From contig NZ_JABRXE010000007.1 of assembly GCF_018982945.1 (NCBI RefSeq), positions 1 through 64,000 on the forward strand: DNA of 64,000 bases. The letters are read 5' to 3'. A program made the position numbers and the translations under genes. How positions within the stretch are numbered: the stretch's first letter is position 1; every line of letters starts with the position of its first letter. Shown here one piece after another: positions 45,287 through 53,839 of this stretch. Origin of the DNA: Anaerostipes faecalis. GTDB lineage: Bacteria; Bacillota; Clostridia; Lachnospirales; Lachnospiraceae. The notes beneath the pieces are model-generated. The model was not told the DNA's origin, did no database searches, and worked only from the letters and a program-made list of their open reading frames with translations.

Positions 45287-45314
45287 ATTCTAGCATGAAT
45301 TATTTAATATTCAA
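45287..45314 (-). promoter_or_regulatory. Promoter directly at the aldehyde dehydrogenase start
   Basis: On the minus strand TTGAAT (45,309-45,314), 16-nt spacer and TAGAAT (45,287-45,292). With the standard 6-bp discriminator the first transcribed base is 45,280, the A of the ATG. A nearly identical 32-bp segment forms the promoter of the next gene upstream. Confidence 0.6.
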
Positions 45315-45338
45315 TGTCCTTTTTATTATTCTGGTTTA

Positions 45339-46166
45339 CTATTTTACAAAACCTAGCTGCCAGAACGCAACTGCACTTGCTGCTGCTACATTCAGCGAAT
45401 CTACACCATGAGACATTGGTATCCGAATGGTATAATCACAATTAGCAATGGTATCGGAGACCAGTCCATCTCCTTCTGTTCCAAGAATAATCGCCAGCTT
45501 TTCTTCAGACATAACTTCTGGATCATTAATTGGAACCGAATGATCACTCAGCGCCATGGCTGCAGTTTTAAAATTCATATTATTCAGCAGGTGAATCCCA
45601 TCTTCCGGCCATATAGATTGTTCGTCAAAAAAAGTCCAGGGAATCTGGAATACCGTTCCCATGCTGACTCTGATTGATCGTCGATATAACGGATTACTGC
45701 AGCCTTTTGTCAGTAAAATTCCATCCATATTCAATGCAGCAGCAGAACGGAAAATCGCTCCTACATTGGTAGGATTCATGACATTTTCTAAAACAACGAT
45801 ACGCCTTGCATTTTTGCATACCTGTTCTACCGTTGGTAATTTAGGACGATACATGGCACATAACATGCCGCGGGTTAATTTGAAACCGGTAAGTCTGGTC
45901 AATATATCAAATTCTGCTGTATAAACAGGGATGTCACCGCATCGTTCAATCAAAGTCTTTGCCTGGGTTTCTAAATGTTTCCGTTCACATAAAAACGAAA
46001 TAGGAACACATCCGGCATCCAATGCAGTTTCAATGACTTTGGGACTTTCTGCGATAAATATCCCCTTTTCCGGTTCATGACGATTTAAAAGCTGTGCTTC
46101 GGTAAATCTTGCATAAATGTCAAGTTCTTTTGCGGTAAAATCAGTTATTTCTATAATATTAGACAT
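45339..46166 (-). CDS. TrmH/SpoU-family RNA methyltransferase
   Basis: 275 residues. An N-terminal substrate-binding part is followed by a SPOUT knot: V-L-E-N-V-M-N-P-T-N-V-G-A-I-F-R-S-A near 128-145, I-L-G-T-E-G-D-G-L near 228-236 and I-P-M-S-H-G-V-D-S-L-N-V-A near 250-262. These bind SAM and add a 2'-O-methyl to rRNA or tRNA ribose. The target base is unknown. GGGAG precedes the ATG at 46,166. Upstream is a promoter copy at 46,211. Confidence 0.88.
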   Translation of the reverse strand: MSNIIEITDFTAKELDIYARFTEAQLLNRHEPEKGIFIAESPKVIETALDAGCVPISFLCERKHLETQAKTLIERCGDIPVYTAEFDILTRLTGFKLTRGMLCAMYRPKLPTVEQVCKNARRIVVLENVMNPTNVGAIFRSAAALNMDGILLTKGCSNPLYRRSIRVSMGTVFQIPWTFFDEQSIWPEDGIHLLNNMNFKTAAMALSDHSVPINDPEVMSEEKLAIILGTEGDGLVSDTIANCDYTIRIPMSHGVDSLNVAAASAVAFWQLGFVK

Positions 46167-46210
46167 AAATATCTCCCTTATATGATTCTTATCATCTTTA
46201 TTATAAAATT

Positions 46211-46238
46211 ATTCTAGCATGATTTACTTAATTTTCAA
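46211..46238 (-). promoter_or_regulatory. Promoter of the SpoU methyltransferase gene
   Basis: On the minus strand TTGAAA (46,233-46,238), 16-nt spacer and TAGAAT (46,211-46,216). Of 32 bases spanning this element, 28 match those at 45,283-45,314. The start would be near 46,204, giving a 38-nt leader. Confidence 0.6.
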
Positions 46239-46292
46239 CTTTCTTTGTGCTAAAATATTTTGGATGATAAACATGAAAGGAAAATCTTACAA

Positions 46293-48047
46293 ATGACGAT
46301 TCAGGAATATTTAAAGCATCATAAACTGATTACCGATGGTGCTTTTGGAACCTATTATTCAAATAAGTACTCTACTCAGGAAATCCCGGAAACTGCAAAT
46401 ATCACACATCCGGACAGAGTTCTGGACATCCATAGATCTTACATAAATGCTGGAGCCAGGCTCATTCGTACCAATACATTTGCCGCAAATACTTTATTAC
46501 TGCAGACGGACTTGCAAAAAGTCAAAGAAAATATCCGTGCTGCTGTAAAAATTGCAAATGATGCAATTCAGGAATCAGAACATACTGTTTACATTGCAGG
46601 TGATATTGGTCCAATTCCAAATTATCAATATGCCCAGGAGCAATATCTGGAAATTGCAAAAACGTTTCTGGAAGAAGGCGTTGATATCTTATCATTTGAA
46701 ACCTTTGCTGATATGGAACAAATTCTTCCTGTGATTCAAAAGATAAAACATAAAGATTTATTTATCATGGTACAGTTTAGTGTCAATCAGTTTGGTTACA
46801 GCAATTCCGGTTTAAGTGCCCGAAGATTAATTCAGGAAGCTTCCTGCGTTGATGAAATAGATGCCGTAGGATTAAATTGCGGTGTGGGTCCCGGACACAT
46901 GGCACAGATTTTAGATAAAATAAATTTAGATCATGGGAAATTTGCAATTGCTCTGCCTAATGCCGGATATCCAAAACTGATTCGGAATCATATGCAATTT
47001 ACAGATAATCAACATTATTTTGTCTTAAAAGTCCAGGAGATGGCAGAAAAAGGAATGGATATTGTTGGAGGATGCTGTGGTACCAATCCAGACTATATTC
47101 AAAAATTATCTGCAATTCTAGATATTGCCCAAAACCCCAAAAAAACTTCCACAGCACAAAACAAATCGCCGGAAAAACAAATGATAAAACATGGTTTCTT
47201 CTGTAATCCGGATGGCTCGTTGAAAAAGAAAAAACTAATTGCTGTAGAGCTGGCTCCTCCAGCTAATGTCGATGATGAAAAAATAATGGATGCTGCTCAT
47301 ATTTTGAAAAAATCCGGTGTAGATGTTGTTACCTTCCCAGATTCACCTTCTGGACGTACCCGTATTGATTCTGTCCTTATGGCAGAAAAAGTCAAACGGG
47401 AAACCAATTTAAATGTTATGCCTCATATCTGCTGCCGGGATAAAAATGCTATTGCCATACGTTCTCTTTTAATGGGGGCACAAATTAACGATATAGACAA
47501 TATGCTGGTTATTACCGGTGACCCTATTCCGGTGGTCATAAGACAAACAGTCAAAGGTGTTTTTAACTTTGATGCCGTCGGACTTATGAACATTATCAAA
47601 GATATGAATGAGGAAATTTTTACAAATCATTCGATTGTCTATGGAGGTGCTATCAATCAGGGACGGCCAAATCTGGAAGTAGAAATCAAACGAGTCAGAC
47701 GAAAAATAGATGCAGGCGCAGAATTCTTCTTTACACAGCCGGTATTCTCCAAAGCCGAAGCTGACCGCATCCGTACGATCAAAAAAGAAACCGGAGCAAG
47801 AATCCTGTGCGGTATTATGCCATTGATCAGACGACGAAATGCATTATTTATGAAAAATGAAATTGCCGGAATTGCTGTTACCGATGAAATTGTAAACCGT
47901 TATCCGGAAAACGGTACCAGAGAAGAAGGAGAATCTGTCGGAATATCTATTGCCAAAGAAGTCATTTCTTATACAGAAGATTTTGTCGATGGATATTACT
48001 TCTCCTTCCCATTCAACAAAGTCTATTTACTTGATAAAATCCTATAA
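46293..48047 (+). CDS. Homocysteine S-methyltransferase / methylenetetrahydrofolate reductase fusion
   Basis: 584 residues as in B. subtilis YitJ. The N-terminal half (about 1-285) is a homocysteine methyltransferase with zinc cysteines in G-L-N-C-G and G-G-C-C-G-T-N-P. The C-terminal half (about 310-584) is a MetF-type reductase with V-E-L-A-P-P near its start and A-G-A-E-F-F-F-T-Q-P. It makes methyltetrahydrofolate and passes the methyl group to homocysteine for methionine. ATG 46,293 matches the conserved start. No SAM riboswitch fits in the 126-bp upstream gap. Confidence 0.9.
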   Translation: MTIQEYLKHHKLITDGAFGTYYSNKYSTQEIPETANITHPDRVLDIHRSYINAGARLIRTNTFAANTLLLQTDLQKVKENIRAAVKIANDAIQESEHTVYIAGDIGPIPNYQYAQEQYLEIAKTFLEEGVDILSFETFADMEQILPVIQKIKHKDLFIMVQFSVNQFGYSNSGLSARRLIQEASCVDEIDAVGLNCGVGPGHMAQILDKINLDHGKFAIALPNAGYPKLIRNHMQFTDNQHYFVLKVQEMAEKGMDIVGGCCGTNPDYIQKLSAILDIAQNPKKTSTAQNKSPEKQMIKHGFFCNPDGSLKKKKLIAVELAPPANVDDEKIMDAAHILKKSGVDVVTFPDSPSGRTRIDSVLMAEKVKRETNLNVMPHICCRDKNAIAIRSLLMGAQINDIDNMLVITGDPIPVVIRQTVKGVFNFDAVGLMNIIKDMNEEIFTNHSIVYGGAINQGRPNLEVEIKRVRRKIDAGAEFFFTQPVFSKAEADRIRTIKKETGARILCGIMPLIRRRNALFMKNEIAGIAVTDEIVNRYPENGTREEGESVGISIAKEVISYTEDFVDGYYFSFPFNKVYLLDKIL

Positions 48048-48050
48048 TAT

Positions 48051-48096
48051 AAAAACAAGCGATGCTTCATGACTTTATGTTACATCGCTTGTTTTT
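48051..48096. terminator. Terminator after the methyltransferase/MTHFR gene
   Basis: AAAAACAAGCGATG (48,051-48,064) pairs with CATCGCTTGTTTTT (48,083-48,096), a 14-bp perfect stem with T runs. It starts a few bases after the MTHFR stop and also borders the iscB remnant. Confidence 0.88.
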
Positions 48097-48097
48097 A

Positions 48098-48373
48098 TTA
48101 TGACTTTATTTTATTATTTGTTTTTATAAAATATTCTTTCCCAAAATACTTCACCTTGTCAAATTTTCGAAATCCACATATCTTACCCGTAGTAATCGTT
48201 TGTTCTGAGCGAATCCCTTTTGTTTGCTGATAGTCACCTTTCGATATACATTTCTTTACATACAGCCGGTTTGCTTTGATATGGATTGGATTTAATCCTA
48301 TTGCTATTACACAAGCATCTATATGATGGTCTTTTGCTAATCCCATAGACAGTCTGTTTGCTTTTGTGACCAT
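48098..48373 (-). pseudogene. IscB-like HNH nuclease, C-terminal fragment
   Basis: A 91-residue frame matching only the end of IscB/RRXRR-HNH proteins, the IS200/IS605-associated RNA-guided nucleases related to Cas9 ancestors. T-K-A-N-R-L-S-M-G-L followed by K-D-H-H-I-D-A-C-V-I-A is the RuvC-III motif, and G-D-Y-Q-Q-T-K-G-I-R-S-E-Q-T plus T-G-K-I-C-G-F-R-K-F-D-K-V-K-Y-F-G-K-E-Y-F-I-K form the conserved C-terminal region. RuvC-I, RuvC-II and HNH parts are absent, and the frame ends early. A hairpin typical of this element family lies just upstream. Confidence 0.65.
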
Positions 48374-48398
48374 ATCACATCAAACTATTTAACAGAAG

Positions 48399-48420
48399 CC
48401 CATTCCCTTTAGGGGATGGG
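48399..48420. repeat. IS200/IS605-type subterminal hairpin
   Basis: CCCATTCCC (48,399-48,407) pairs with GGGGATGGG (48,412-48,420) through a ttta loop. Flanks are gaag on the left and tagttcac on the right, matching the conserved hairpin of IS200/IS605-family ends and of the guide RNA region. It sits 26 bp upstream of the IscB-like fragment, on the side where the guide RNA would be encoded. Confidence 0.6.
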
Positions 48421-48436
48421 TAGTTCACTTTCTGGA

Positions 48437-49426
48437 CTATATAATCCTTCTTGGATTATTTGCTCCCATAATTTCTGCCTTACAGCTTTCCAGAGAATAT
48501 TCAATCATATCACTAACTGCTTCATCGGTAAAAAATGCCGTATGTGGTGTCATTAGAACATTGGGCATTGTACTTAAAATTGCCATATCATGATTGGCAG
48601 TTACCGTATACTTATAATCTTTATAATAAATTTTTCCTTCATTTTCAATAACATCCAAAGCCGCTGCTGCAACTTTCCCTGATTCTAACGCCTCTACCAA
48701 AGCATCTGTATCAATCAGGGAACCTCGTGCCATGTTAATCAGCATGACTCCTTTTTTCATTTTTTTCAGTGATTCCTGATTTACCATATGATATGTACTT
48801 TCCACCGCTGGAGTATGGAAAGTGATGATATCTGAACTTTTCCATATCCCATCTAAATCCACATAATCCGCATAATGTTTAACAGATTCTTTTTCATAAG
48901 GATCATAAGCTAAAATTTTACATCCAAAACCACTAAGATTCTGAATTACCATTTCACCGATTTTACCGATTCCTACAACTCCAACGGTCATATTTCTTAA
49001 CACTCTTCCACGGACTTCCAATAAGGAATAATCCTGAACCTGATATCTGGTCAGAATTGTTTTCATTTTTCGAATCGTCATTAAAATAGTCATAACCGTA
49101 TATTCTGCCACCGTATGTGGTGTATAACTGACATTGGATATTGTAATTCCCAGCTTTCTTGCATAATCCAGATCAATATGATCATATCCCACGGTTCTGG
49201 TAGAAATCGTACGAATTCCACGCATTTTCCATGCATCTAATAATTCTTTGCCAATTGGTGTGGTAATGACACTGGCTGCCTGACAATTTTCAACGACTTG
49301 AAGATTCTCTAAGGTTGGTGGTTCCGATGTTATGGATAATTCTACATGAAATTTCCTTGCATACTCATTAAAAAATTCTTTCTCATCCGGTCGACAACTA
49401 AAAACTGCTACTTTCAATGATTTCAT
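48437..49426 (-). CDS. D-lactate dehydrogenase-like 2-hydroxyacid dehydrogenase
   Basis: 329 residues of the D-isomer-specific 2-hydroxyacid dehydrogenases. It has the NAD loop G-V-V-G-I-G-K-I-G near 148-156, catalytic Arg in N-M-A-R-G-S-L-I-D, Glu in D-V-I-E-N-E-G and His in M-T-P-H-T-A-F. Length and motifs resemble D-LDH and VanH. No vanA or vanX partner is near, so a fermentative role is more likely than resistance. Preceded by a ribosome binding site GGGG at 49,429. Confidence 0.88.
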   Translation of the reverse strand: MKSLKVAVFSCRPDEKEFFNEYARKFHVELSITSEPPTLENLQVVENCQAASVITTPIGKELLDAWKMRGIRTISTRTVGYDHIDLDYARKLGITISNVSYTPHTVAEYTVMTILMTIRKMKTILTRYQVQDYSLLEVRGRVLRNMTVGVVGIGKIGEMVIQNLSGFGCKILAYDPYEKESVKHYADYVDLDGIWKSSDIITFHTPAVESTYHMVNQESLKKMKKGVMLINMARGSLIDTDALVEALESGKVAAAALDVIENEGKIYYKDYKYTVTANHDMAILSTMPNVLMTPHTAFFTDEAVSDMIEYSLESCKAEIMGANNPRRII

Positions 49427-49474
49427 CCCCTAATCTCTATATCTCTAATTTTCAATACATGACTCCACAAAAAT

Positions 49475-49552
49475 CTAAAATAATCTTTGTATATCTTTCT
49501 TTTGTTTATAAATAAACTCCGGATGCCACTGTACTTGCTTTACCAATAACAT
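49475..49552 (-). pseudogene. Class I glutamine amidotransferase (peptidase C26) relic
   Basis: A 25-codon frame reading V-K-Q-V-Q-W-H-P-E-F-I-Y-K-Q-K-K-D-I-Q-R-L-F: the last strand and helix of gamma-glutamyl-gamma-aminobutyrate hydrolases, where V-Q-W-H-P-E holds the catalytic His and Glu. Nothing upstream belongs to the family. It lies in the promoter region of truA. Confidence 0.5.
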
Positions 49553-49603
49553 ATATTATGATAAGATGACATCATAAAAAAATCAATAAGAAGGAAGAAT
49601 ATT

Positions 49604-50350
49604 ATGACACGAAATATCAGATTAACCATAGAATATGACGGTTCACGCTACCAAGGCTGGCAGCGTCTCGGAGGTGATTCCAATGCCAATACCATACAGG
49701 GAAAACTGGAAACAGTTCTAAGCAAAATGACAGGAGAAGAAATACAGATCACAGGATCCGGACGAACAGATGCTGGTGTTCATGCATATGGACAGGTTGC
49801 AAATTTTCATACAGAATGCACCTTACCCTGTCAGGATATTAAGAATTATCTGGATTCCTATCTTCCAAAAGATATTGGTATTCTAGAAGTATCTAATGTT
49901 TCCCAACGTTTTCACAGCCGGTTAAATGCTAAATCTAAAACTTATCTGTATCGTATAGCACTTCCTGGCATTCCTCATGTATTTGATCGAAAATATCTCT
50001 GGAATTTTCCGGATTCTCTAAATATCCAACGAATGAAAAAAGCTTCCTCTCTTCTTATTGGAAGTCATGATTTTAAAGGATTTTCCTCATTGAAGAAGAC
50101 AAAAAAATCTACCATTCGTGAAATATATTCCATTATGATCAAACAGACAGAACGTGAAATCCAGATTACCTATAAGGGAAATGGCTTTCTCCACAACATG
50201 GTCCGTATTCTTACCGGAACTTTAGTAGAAATCGGGGCTGGAACTATGGAACCGGAAGATATTCTAAAAGTATTTGACAGTAAAAACAGAAAAGATGCAG
50301 GAATCACAGCACCTCCTCAAGGTCTTTTTCTTGTAGATGTAGCCTACTGA
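49604..50350 (+). CDS. truA: tRNA pseudouridine(38-40) synthase
   Basis: 248 residues. TruA isomerises uridines 38-40 in the tRNA anticodon arm. Catalytic Asp56 lies in G-S-G-R-T-D-A-G-V-H, and N-G-F-L-H-N-M-V-R-I near 197 is the second conserved block. GAAGGAAG precedes ATG 49,604. It appears monocistronic. Confidence 0.93.
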   Translation: MTRNIRLTIEYDGSRYQGWQRLGGDSNANTIQGKLETVLSKMTGEEIQITGSGRTDAGVHAYGQVANFHTECTLPCQDIKNYLDSYLPKDIGILEVSNVSQRFHSRLNAKSKTYLYRIALPGIPHVFDRKYLWNFPDSLNIQRMKKASSLLIGSHDFKGFSSLKKTKKSTIREIYSIMIKQTEREIQITYKGNGFLHNMVRILTGTLVEIGAGTMEPEDILKVFDSKNRKDAGITAPPQGLFLVDVAY

Positions 50351-50382
50351 TTTTATAACAATATTATCTTTTTTATCTAAAT

Positions 50383-50556
50383 TTATTGGTTATTCTGTCT
50401 GTTTTTATAACTATCTTCTATTTTAATTCGCTGGACAGTTGTTTCTGACTTTTGCTCCATTAACTGTTCCTCTTTTTTTAGTGCTTCTCTGAATCCTTTC
50501 AGTGCATCAAAAGAAGCGAATTGTTTCGCACGGTCTGCGTATCTTTTATAGCCCAC
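50383..50556 (-). CDS. YolD-like small protein overlapping the Y-family polymerase
   Basis: 57 residues from GTG 50,556, preceded by GGAGGG at 7 nt inside the end of the polymerase gene; the two frames overlap by 11 nt. The motif R-A-K-Q-F-A-S-F-D-A-L-K-G-F-R-E-A-L matches the small YolD-like proteins usually found next to UmuC/DinB genes. It is translationally coupled to the polymerase and so falls under the same SOS control. Biochemical role unknown. Confidence 0.75.
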   Translation of the reverse strand: MGYKRYADRAKQFASFDALKGFREALKKEEQLMEQKSETTVQRIKIEDSYKNRQNNQ

Positions 50557-51811
50557 TGTTATGCCCTCCGATTTGATGATTTCTAATAAAGGCTGTACTT
50601 TTCTCCTGAAGATTCATACCTTTGAAAAGTGCATCCTTTCCATATTTTTTCTGTATCTGCAAAACTGTCTTTTGTATCTGCTGATCTTTTTCCTCCAATG
50701 CCGGGTTCATGAAAAAACTGTATTGTTCATAAATATCATTGCGCACATTTTGAAATGCAATGGTAATTCTTCGAACAGGTATGCAGGGATTCACATGCTG
50801 TTGATATAACTTTACAAAATACTTCATCAGGATTCTTACAGAACTGGTTATAACAGGGATTTTGCTGGAACACTGGACAGACTTCATTGCATATTTTTTT
50901 GAATATCCTACATGAAGCCCGATGGTATCTGTTACCAGACATCTATCCACCAATTCAAGGCACAGACTATCTACCATCTCTTTAACAATCAGCAGCCCAT
51001 CTTCATATTTATAATCTTCCATCAGTACCTGTCCGCTGGATAATGAATTCTCCTTTGGTTTGTAAGCTTTAATATCAGAAATAGTTGTAGGTTCCCTTCC
51101 CCAGGCGTGATCAATCAGCAATTCTGCATCAACTCCAAAAATCTTATACAAACTGCGCTCATCGGCCCTGGTAATATCCCCCATGGTTTCAATTCCCATA
51201 TTCGCAAGTCTCTGTGCTGTTCCCGGACCAACTCTCCAGAAATCTGTAATAGGTCTGTGATTCCATAAAGTTTCACGATAAATCTTTTCATTGAGAAATC
51301 CAATGTTGTCTTTTACATGTTTCGCCGTAATGTCCAATGCAATCTTGCACAGATATAAATTGGTTCCTATTCCGCATGATGCTGTAATCCCGAAAGAATC
51401 TTTAATATCATCCATGATCATAACAGCAAGCTCCTTTGCTGAAACATGATAGAAGTCCAGATAATCGGTCACATCAAGAAAAGCTTCATCTATGGAATAA
51501 ACATGAATATCTTCTTTGGCAATGTACTTTAAATAAATACCATAGATTCCTGCAGAATAATCAATGTATTTCTGCATCTGGGGTGGTGCCGTAATATAAT
51601 TGATATTCTTTGGAATTTCGAACACTCTGCAGCGATTCCGTACTCCTAATGCTTTCATAGAAGGTGACACTGCCAGACATATGGTTCCATTCCCGCGTTT
51701 GGGGTCAGCAACAACAAGATTTGTCGTCATGGCATCCATCCTGCGTTCTACACATTCTACAGATGCATAAAAACTTTTCAGATCAATACATAAATACAGA
51801 TGCTGCTTCAA
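50546..51811 (-). CDS. Y-family DNA polymerase (UmuC/UvrX type)
   Basis: 421 residues. Translesion polymerase: D10 in C-I-D-L-K-S-F-Y-A-S-V-E, the S-I-D-E-A-F-L-D catalytic block near 106-113, and a helix-hairpin-helix region F-W-R-V-G-P-G-T-A near 190. The little-finger domain follows. It matches the UmuC/YqjW group rather than classical DinB by length and downstream YolD-like partner. The start is TTG 51,811, 8 nt after GGAGG. A LexA box lies 26 bp upstream, so it is damage-induced. Confidence 0.88.
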   Translation of the reverse strand: MKQHLYLCIDLKSFYASVECVERRMDAMTTNLVVADPKRGNGTICLAVSPSMKALGVRNRCRVFEIPKNINYITAPPQMQKYIDYSAGIYGIYLKYIAKEDIHVYSIDEAFLDVTDYLDFYHVSAKELAVMIMDDIKDSFGITASCGIGTNLYLCKIALDITAKHVKDNIGFLNEKIYRETLWNHRPITDFWRVGPGTAQRLANMGIETMGDITRADERSLYKIFGVDAELLIDHAWGREPTTISDIKAYKPKENSLSSGQVLMEDYKYEDGLLIVKEMVDSLCLELVDRCLVTDTIGLHVGYSKKYAMKSVQCSSKIPVITSSVRILMKYFVKLYQQHVNPCIPVRRITIAFQNVRNDIYEQYSFFMNPALEEKDQQIQKTVLQIQKKYGKDALFKGMNLQEKSTAFIRNHQIGGHNSGL

Positions 51812-51836
51812 TCCTTACGCCTCCTTTTTAAAACTA

Positions 51837-51849
51837 GAACATCTGTTCG
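51837..51849. promoter_or_regulatory. LexA (SOS) box
   Basis: GAAC-atct-GTTCG fits the Gram-positive LexA consensus (CGAAC-N4-GTTCG) apart from the first base. It lies 26 bp upstream of the polymerase start on the minus strand. Confidence 0.75.
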
Positions 51850-51972
51850 ATATACCGATATTATATTACTGTTTCAAATGGAAAGCAAGTGGAAAATATA
51901 GCTATTACTCTATATACAATTTCTTGTCCGTCATTCAAATACAGATTTCTTTGTTAAAAAGACATTTTTTTA

Positions 51973-52001
51973 TTGACGTTAATGACTTAAAAAACTATAA
52001 T
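51973..52001 (+). promoter_or_regulatory. Promoter of sstT
   Basis: TTGACG (51,973-51,978), 17-nt spacer, TATAAT (51,996-52,001). About 55 nt of leader remain before the ATG, containing the small dyad TAAC-atgttg-GTTA. Confidence 0.75.
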
Positions 52002-52061
52002 GGGTAACATGTTGGTTATAGCTATATAAAAAATAACAAAATAAAATGAAGGAGAAAAATA

Positions 52062-53303
52062 ATGAAAAGCATAATAGCAAAATGGAATAGCTTAGGGCTG
52101 ATTACCCGAATAGTAATTGGTCTGATTATTGGTGCCATTCTTGGAATTGTTGCACCAAAGGCAACGGTACTTACAATTCTGGGAGATTTATTTGTAGGTG
52201 CACTTCGTGCAGTGGCTCCAATCCTGGTGTTCTTCCTGGTTATGTCCTCTTTGGCAAACGCAAAAAAAGGTGCTGCAAAGAATATGAGAACCGTTATGAT
52301 ACTTTACATGACAACAACTTTAATTGGAGCACTGGTTGCTGTTATTGGAAGTTTTGTCTTTCCACAGACAATTATCTTAACCAAGGCTGCTGCAACTGAA
52401 GTTGCACCACCAAGCGGCATCGGAGAAGTATTAAAAAATCTGTTATTAAACATCGTATCAAACCCTGTTGATTCTCTGGTAAACGCAAATTATATTGGTA
52501 TTTTGTTCTGGGCTGTTATTTTAGGAATGGCATTTAAGCATGCTTCCACTGGAACAAAACAGTTTTTACAAGATGCTGCCGAGGCAGTTACAAAGGCAGT
52601 TCACTGGATTATTTCCTGTGCTCCGTTTGGTATTTTAGGTTTGGTATTCAATACCGTATCTACCAACGGACTGGGTATTTTCAAAAACTATGGAACTCTT
52701 TTAGCTTTACTTGTTGGATGTATGCTGTTTACTGTATTTGTTACAAATCCAGCACTGGTATTTGTATTACTTCGTAAAAATCCATATCCATTGGTATTCA
52801 AATGTTTAAAAGAAAGTGGTCTGACTGCATTCTTTACACGAAGTTCTGCTGCCAATATTCCAATGAATATGGCTTTGTGCGAGCGTCTTGGATTAAATAA
52901 AGATAATTATTCTGTTTCTATCCCTCTGGGATCAACCATTAACATGGATGGAGCGGCAATTACCATTACAGTTATGACTCTCGCAACCGCACATACTTTG
53001 GGAATTTCTGTAGATTTACCAACAGCATTTATCTTGAGTGTCTTATCTGCTATCTCTGCCTGTGGTGCATCTGGAGTTGCCGGTGGTTCTCTGCTTCTGA
53101 TTCCATTGGCATGTTCTTTATTTGGAATTCCAAATGATGTTGCAATGCAGACCGTCGGTGTTGGATTTATTATCGGAGTTATTCAGGACTCTGTAGAAAC
53201 TGCTCTGAACTCTTCTTCTGACGTTGTTATGACAGCAACTGCAGAATGGTATCAGAGAAAGAAAGCCGGTGAAGAAGTCATTCTTGTTCCAAAAAACAAT
53301 TAA
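52062..53303 (+). CDS. sstT: Serine/threonine:Na+ symporter
   Basis: 413 residues of the dicarboxylate/amino acid:cation symporter (DAACS) family, SstT branch. Membrane protein importing L-serine and threonine with Na+. Diagnostic segments are [10 protein letters not shown] in the middle and S-T-I-N-M-D-G-A-A near 310, with G-A-S-G-V-A-G-G-S near 345. GAAGGAG precedes ATG 52,062. Its own promoter and terminator make it monocistronic. Confidence 0.92.
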   Translation: MKSIIAKWNSLGLITRIVIGLIIGAILGIVAPKATVLTILGDLFVGALRAVAPILVFFLVMSSLANAKKGAAKNMRTVMILYMTTTLIGALVAVIGSFVFPQTIILTKAAATEVAPPSGIGEVLKNLLLNIVSNPVDSLVNANYIGILFWAVILGMAFKHASTGTKQFLQDAAEAVTKAVHWIISCAPFGILGLVFNTVSTNGLGIFKNYGTLLALLVGCMLFTVFVTNPALVFVLLRKNPYPLVFKCLKESGLTAFFTRSSAANIPMNMALCERLGLNKDNYSVSIPLGSTINMDGAAITITVMTLATAHTLGISVDLPTAFILSVLSAISACGASGVAGGSLLLIPLACSLFGIPNDVAMQTVGVGFIIGVIQDSVETALNSSSDVVMTATAEWYQRKKAGEEVILVPKNN

Positions 53304-53340
53304 GAAAGTAATAGAAAGCAAGGAGCTATGCTTTTTATTA

Positions 53341-53388
53341 AAAAATCCGGCTAAGAAACCGCGCAGCGGTTCTTTCGCCGGATTTTTG
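53341..53388 (+). terminator. Terminator after sstT
   Basis: AAAAATCCGGC and GCCGGATTTTT enclose a second hairpin (GAACCGC type). T run follows. Confidence 0.88.
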
Positions 53389-53474
53389 CCGTATTTATAC
53401 CCGCATTTTAACACAATGCTCTTAATGAACCTTTAATATTGAATATGAAGAATACATATAAATTGAATAAAACA

Positions 53475-53651
53475 TTATTCATGCCTATAATCATAAACAT
53501 CTCTGTGTATATTCATTTTCTTTTTTGTTAATTTTTCTTCTACTTCTACAATTACGGAATCATCAACAGTCGCCCCTCCTGTTCCATTATATATATTAGC
53601 AGTGTATTTGCCCTTAGGAGAATTAACTTTTCGAATTAATTCTCCTTTCTA
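53475..53651 (-). pseudogene. DUF5412-like C-terminal fragment
   Basis: A minus-strand frame without a start reads G-E-L-I-R-K-V-N-S-P-K-G-K-Y-T-A-N-I-Y, then N-G-G-x-A-T-V-D-D-S, and ends V-Y-D-Y-R-H-E. This resembles DUF5412 lipoproteins (E-S-P-D-G-K-Y-T, then G-G-A-T-V-D) but is missing about 30 residues between the two blocks. I read it as a decayed gene with an internal deletion. Confidence 0.4.
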
Positions 53652-53821
53652 GCAGAAACCAACATTGTACCAAATTTAATATATTTTTTACTTTTTTTAT
53701 ACAAAGAACTACCTGTTCGATGATACAAAGAATTTCCATATCGTATCATACTTGTATCATGCGGATCATCTCCATAAGATAAGGCATACTTCGTTATCAG
53801 CTTTATTATCCCATTACTCAT
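53636..53821 (-). CDS. Short unassigned protein, 61 aa
   Basis: Frame from ATG 53,821 with AAGGGGGC about 12 nt upstream. Basic protein with Y-G-D-D-P-H-D-T-S-M near the middle. It overlaps the upstream end of the DUF5412-like fragment in another frame, so it may be another piece of the same decayed locus. Not recognised. Confidence 0.35.
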   Translation of the reverse strand: MSNGIIKLITKYALSYGDDPHDTSMIRYGNSLYHRTGSSLYKKSKKYIKFGTMLVSARKEN

Positions 53822-53839
53822 CTATTTTGCAACGCCCCC

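Noticed and set aside
46167-46292. SAM riboswitch before the methionine synthase/MTHFR fusion
   Set aside because: The gap is only 126 bp, AT-rich, and lacks the S-box helices; it contains a minus-strand promoter instead.
48437-49426. VanH of a vancomycin-resistance cluster
   Set aside because: The enzyme resembles VanH, but no VanA/B ligase or VanX is nearby. A fermentative D-lactate dehydrogenase is the simpler reading.
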